From positions 1,054,001 to 1,118,000 of the forward strand of contig CP102281.1 in assembly GCA_025150425.1 (NCBI GenBank): a DNA stretch of 64,000 bases, in the 5' to 3' direction. The notes under the pieces were generated by a model. That model had not been told where the DNA came from, made no database searches, and saw nothing but the letters and a program-made list of their open reading frames with translations. Each line of letters opens with the position of its first letter. Within the stretch, counting starts at the first letter, position 1. Source of the stretch: [Eubacterium] siraeum. GTDB taxonomy: Bacteria > Bacillota > Clostridia > Oscillospirales > Ruminococcaceae. Shown here piece by piece: positions 59,251 to 64,000 of the stretch. Position numbers and translations under genes: made by a program.

Positions 59251-62200
59251 GTCGCCCTCTTCACGAGGGCGTGGATTGAAATGATGATAAGGACTGCGGA
59301 TATTTAATCCCGATAAACGTCGCCCTCTTCACGAGGGCGTGGATTGAAATATTTTTATTAAACTTTATGTTGGCACAAGACAATTGTCGCCCTCTTCACG
59401 AGGGCGTGGATTGAAATTTTGACTTTTTGACTTTTTGAACAAGTTGTTTTTGTCGCCCTCTTCACGAGGGCGTGGATTGAAATGTGTCGCTATCACAGCT
59501 CCCTGCGCTGTAAGTACGTCGCCCTCTTCACGAGGGCGTGGATTGAAATCGCTGTATCTTACAGCGATTATAGCTCTGAAAGTGGTCGCCCTCTTCACGA
59601 GGGCGTGGATTGAAATAATAGAGGTTTTTTGATGTTTTGTTCCAAAATCTTGTCGCCCTCTTCACGAGGGCGTGGATTGAAATAGACGGCTACGCAGGGT
59701 AATTTTTCGGGGGCTTGGTCGCCCTCTTCACGAGGGCGTGGATTGAAATAGCGTGAGTTTCCTGACGTGAAGTCGGCGTTTTATGTCGCCCTCTTCACGA
59801 GGGCGTGGATTGAAATATTTTTTGCCAATATAAAGGAATTAGGGTGGAAGGTCGCCCTCTTCACGAGGGCGTGGATTGAAATAGCACACAACGCCCAAAA
59901 AAGTAACCAAAAAAATGTCGCCCTCTTCACGAGGGCGTGGATTGAAATTCCCGCCGTTGCAAAGCGATGAATGACTGCTTTTTGTCGCCCTCTTCACGAG
60001 GGCGTGGATTGAAATGTGTTGCAATTGCACCTGACCTGCTTTTGACTTGGTCGCCCTCTTCACGAGGGCGTGGATTGAAATCGATTGCGTGCTGTGTTGC
60101 CATGTTTTGGCAGAACGTCGCCCTCTTCACGAGGGCGTGGATTGAAATTCCCGCCGTTGCAAAGCGATGAATGACTGCTTTTGTCGCCCTCTTCACGAGG
60201 GCGTGGATTGAAATCAGCAACAAAAATTTGCAGGGTGTATCGCTATGCCGTCGCCCTCTTCACGAGGGCGTGGATTGAAATAGACTTAACAACAGCTTAG
60301 GTAGCTCTAAAGATTAGTCGCCCTCTTCACGAGGGCGTGGATTGAAATTATGTACTACGCTCAGGGGCAGTTCGCCGAACTCGTCGCCCTCTTCACGAGG
60401 GCGTGGATTGAAATACAGTTACGCTGTATGTTCTTAGAACTACAGTAGGTCGCCCTCTTCACGAGGGCGTGGATTGAAATTTCCGATGATTTATTCGGGT
60501 AAACGTGCAGTAGGGGTCGCCCTCTTCACGAGGGCGTGGATTGAAATTTGCAAGAACTGGACTCAGAGTATTATGAGTGGCTTGTCGCCCTCTTCACGAG
60601 GGCGTGGATTGAAATCCCCATGGAGATATGCAGAGCATATTGCGGATATGTCGCCCTCTTCACGAGGGCGTGGATTGAAATCAACAGCAGAAATTTACGG
60701 GGTGTATCTCTATCCGTCGCCCTCTTCACGAGGGCGTGGATTGAAATATCGTACATATCCGGAAAATTTGCATCCCAGTCCGTCGCCCTCTTCACGAGGG
60801 CGTGGATTGAAATGCAATGCAGGGCATGAAGCGTATAGTTGTGACGTGTCGCCCTCTTCACGAGGGCGTGGATTGAAATCCGATGAATTGAACAAATTTT
60901 TTAGTATCCACACGTCGCCCTCTTCACGAGGGCGTGGATTGAAATATCAATATATCCATCAAAAATACCAATTGTCGCGTCGCCCTCTTCACGAGGGCGT
61001 GGATTGAAATGTCCGCCGTTGCAAAGCGATAAATGACCTTTGTTTGTCGCCCTCTTCACGAGGGCGTGGATTGAAATTGTCTTCATCATTTAACAAATGA
61101 CGTTCATACTTGAGTCGCCCTCTTCACGAGGGCGTGGATTGAAATACAAAGGCACGGTATAATATAGACAATGAAACGAGTCGCCCTCTTCACGAGGGCG
61201 TGGATTGAAATACTTACGGGATCATTAGGATTGGACGGCTTCTGAGGTCGCCCTCTTCACGAGGGCGTGGATTGAAATAATCAATATAAGAGCCTGTATT
61301 GTTTTACAGTCGGTCGCCCTCTTCACGAGGGCGTGGATTGAAATAACAATGTACTTTCGGGTTTCCAAGTCCGGTGCGTCGCCCTCTTCACGAGGGCGTG
61401 GATTGAAATTTTTAAGGCTCATCATTTTGATAAAGTTTATTCGTCGCCCTCTTCACGAGGGCGTGGATTGAAATTTCTATCAGCTTTTCAAGTTTTTCTA
61501 TCTTCTCTGTCGCCCTCTTCACGAGGGCGTGGATTGAAATACCGAATGTTATCCATTTGTAGTATTCTACAGCTGTCGCCCTCTTCACGAGGGCGTGGAT
61601 TGAAATAGTCTGTCGCGGAATCTTGCGAGGTCATCGTCTGTCGCCCTCTTCACGAGGGCGTGGATTGAAATGTCCCACAGCGGCACAAATTCGGTCAGCG
61701 GGAACAGTCGCCCTCTTCACGAGGGCGTGGATTGAAATAGTCAAAATGTCATCATCAGTATACTTTCTATGTTGTCGCCCTCTTCACGAGGGCGTGGATT
61801 GAAATATACACATGCTGGATGAAATACAAGGAGGAATTAGTCGCCCTCTTCACGAGGGCGTGGATTGAAATGGATTATTTTGATACAGATGATGATGATA
61901 ATAGGTCGCCCTCTTCACGAGGGCGTGGATTGAAATTGAATGCTTTAAACCATAATAACGGATTGACTTTGTCGCCCTCTTCACGAGGGCGTGGATTGAA
62001 ATATCTGAGGTAATCTTATGTGTTATACTGATTGCGTCGCCCTCTTCACGAGGGCGTGGATTGAAATAGCTGCACCGAAAAGATCAATATTTGCTAAACG
62101 GTCGCCCTCTTCACGAGGGCGTGGATTGAAATGCCTGATTTGACAGTCAGAACCTGTGTTTTATAATGTCGCCCTCTTCACGAGGGCGTGGATTGAAATA

Positions 62201-64000
62201 TCATGTCAAGTATACCGCTGTGATCGTCATAAGGTCGCCCTCTTCACGAGGGCGTGGATTGAAATGTATTTAGCGATATTTGTTTGTGATATTGATAGTG
62301 TCGCCCTCTTCACGAGGGCGTGGATTGAAATATTTAAATCACCTCTTAAACATTATCGCATAGGGTCGCCCTCTTCACGAGGGCGTGGATTGAAATACAA
62401 AGGCACAGTATAATATAGACAATGAACGAGGTCGCCCTCTTCACGAGGGCGTGGATTGAAATACAACAAGCATTTGAATGATAAACTGTGCTTGCGGTCG
62501 CCCTCTTCACGAGGGCGTGGATTGAAATATGTTTGGAAACCGCCTTGTTGTTACTCTGATGGGTCGCCCTCTTCACGAGGGCGTGGATTGAAATAATACG
62601 AGATTTTAAAGGCTTATATGAATACTGCCGTCGCCCTCTTCACGAGGGCGTGGATTGAAATCTTTCTCACGATACGCTTTGCAATGCCGATCTTGTCAAT
62701 GTGTCGCCCTCTTCACGAGGGCGTGGATTGAAATAGAGGACGGTATGATAACGTTGACTATCTGTCTTTGTCGCCCTCTTCACGAGGGCGTGGATTGAAA
62801 TAAGGCTTAGACCTCGTGATGGTGTCTACAGCTACGTCGCCCTCTTCACGAGGGCGTGGATTGAAATAATTGAATGAACACCGAGGTATGGACCATTGAT
62901 TGTCGCCCTCTTCACGAGGGCGTGGATTGAAATCATATGCTCGAGATCTTTAGTGAGCAATTCACGAGTCGCCCTCTTCACGAGGGCGTGGATTGAAATA
63001 CCGTTACGCTTATAGGAAATAGCACTTTTGGTAAGTCGCCCTCTTCACGAGGGCGTGGATTGAAATGGGTTTTGTTCCTGCTACATCACTTGAAAAAGCT
63101 GTCGCCCTCTTCACGAGGGCGTGGATTGAAATTAATAAGCGATAAAATCTCGCCACGGCGCAAGCCGTCGCCCTCTTCACGAGGGCGTGGATTGAAATAA
63201 TTTCATCAAGAATGATTTGTCCCTCGGTGAAAGTCGCCCTCTTCACGAGGGCGTGGATTGAAATGTTTGATATTGCTGAATGTGATGATCTGATTGATGT
63301 CGCCCTCTTCACGAGGGCGTGGATTGAAATTCGCTTGAAGTGATGGATCCGGACAACATCTCCGGTCGCCCTCTTCACGAGGGCGTGGATTGAAATCCTT
63401 TTCTTTGCCGTTTGATTTATATCGTATGCTGTCGCCCTCTTCACGAGGGCGTGGATTGAAATACAATGGCAAGCCGTCAGAATATATATATCAGCGGTCG
63501 CCCTCTTCACGAGGGCGTGGATTGAAATACAAAGGCACGGTATAATATAGACAATGAAACGGTCGCCCTCTTCACGAGGGCGTGGATTGAAATAATCGCA
63601 ATATCTTTTACATCGAACAATGTACCGGTCGCCCTCTTCACGAGGGCGTGGATTGAAATCCCATTTTTGAAGAAGCGCACCGAGAGATTTTGTGTCGCCC
63701 TCTTCACGAGGGCGTGGATTGAAATAAAAAGTCAAAAAGGCAAAGAAAACCGACTACAGGTCGCCCTCTTCACGAGGGCGTGGATTGAAATCCGGACAGT
63801 TTGCCGAGGGGATAGTCCGCAAGGCGTCGCCCTCTTCACGAGGGCGTGGATTGAAATATATAAATAATTTTGGCGGTCTGCCTATCTGTGGTCGCCCTCT
63901 TCACGAGGGCGTGGATTGAAATTACAAGCAAAGTGCCGCCTTTAATCTGCTTTGGCGTCGCCCTCTTCACGAGGGCGTGGATTGAAATGCTTGTTGGGGT
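59251..64000 (+). CRISPR. Type I-C CRISPR array, 72 repeats, continuing past the window
   Basis: The 32-bp repeat begins GTCGCCCTCTTCAC and ends GGATTGAAAT, with an internal hairpin GCCCTC/GAGGGC. I located 72 repeats (first 59251-59282, last 63957-63988) with no difference seen between them, and 71 complete spacers plus part of one at the edge. Spacers are 33-36 bp except one of 41 bp (62662-62702). The repeat type, cas gene set and ATTGAAA-type end all match type I-C. The newest spacers should lie beside the leader at 59251. Confidence 0.98.

Noticed and set aside
63010-63735. Long minus-strand frame with repeated ISIHALVKRAT segments
   Set aside because: It is translation of CRISPR repeats in the wrong sense; the same applies to all other open frames across 59365-63867.

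Overview
The window looks like chromosomal DNA of a spore-forming Clostridia member of the human-gut Ruminococcaceae/Oscillospiraceae type (Ruminococcus or [Eubacterium] siraeum-like). This rests on Spo0A and SpoIVB, a DUF1540 protein, a TPP-riboswitch thiamine operon, GH5/GH43 plant-polysaccharide enzymes, moderate GC and frequent ATA isoleucine codons. The species is inferred, not shown.

Left part (1-18 kb): the end of a PadR-type regulator; an amidohydrolase plus an Sfp-type phosphopantetheinyl transferase; a TPP-riboswitch operon thiE-thiD-ABC transporter (ATPase, permease, NMT1-type lipoprotein) suited to pyrimidine-precursor salvage; a secreted leucine-rich-repeat/fibronectin-type protein with a recent internal duplication; a short peptide deformylase; three tandem 162-bp units that fold as paired cloverleaf structures in front of a GH43-AraC-GH5 operon; a 56-residue DUF1540 gene; a membrane protein-uridine phosphorylase-HAD operon; then spoIVB and spo0A.

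Middle part (18-50 kb): carB, an LCM-type methyltransferase, tRNA-Lys(TTT), nth, a ComEA-like protein, an XRE-cupin regulator with an acyl-CoA synthetase, a long DprA with a YjbR protein, a CadA/ArsR metal-efflux pair with two matching operators, and a nearly complete arginine cluster argG-argH-GNAT-argC-argJ-argB-argD-argF. After that come a CDF transporter, a thymidylate-kinase-like protein, DUF2156, DJ-1, MTHFS, MltG, a U32 peptidase and a 1151-residue FN3/Big/CapA/DUF6270 protein.

Right part (50.6-64 kb): a complete type I-C CRISPR-Cas locus (cas3-cas5-cas8c-cas7-cas4-cas1-cas2), a leader with two inverted repeats, and an array of 72 apparently identical 32-bp repeats running off the window edge. 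Several spacers are near-duplicates with the same 5' boundary, and one pair differs in a way that fits homologous protein-coding targets.

The best candidates for something undescribed are the cloverleaf repeat element (9334-9765), which shows a compensatory base change between copies and has a promoter placed to start the RNA at the first stem, and the CapA-DUF6270 fusion protein.
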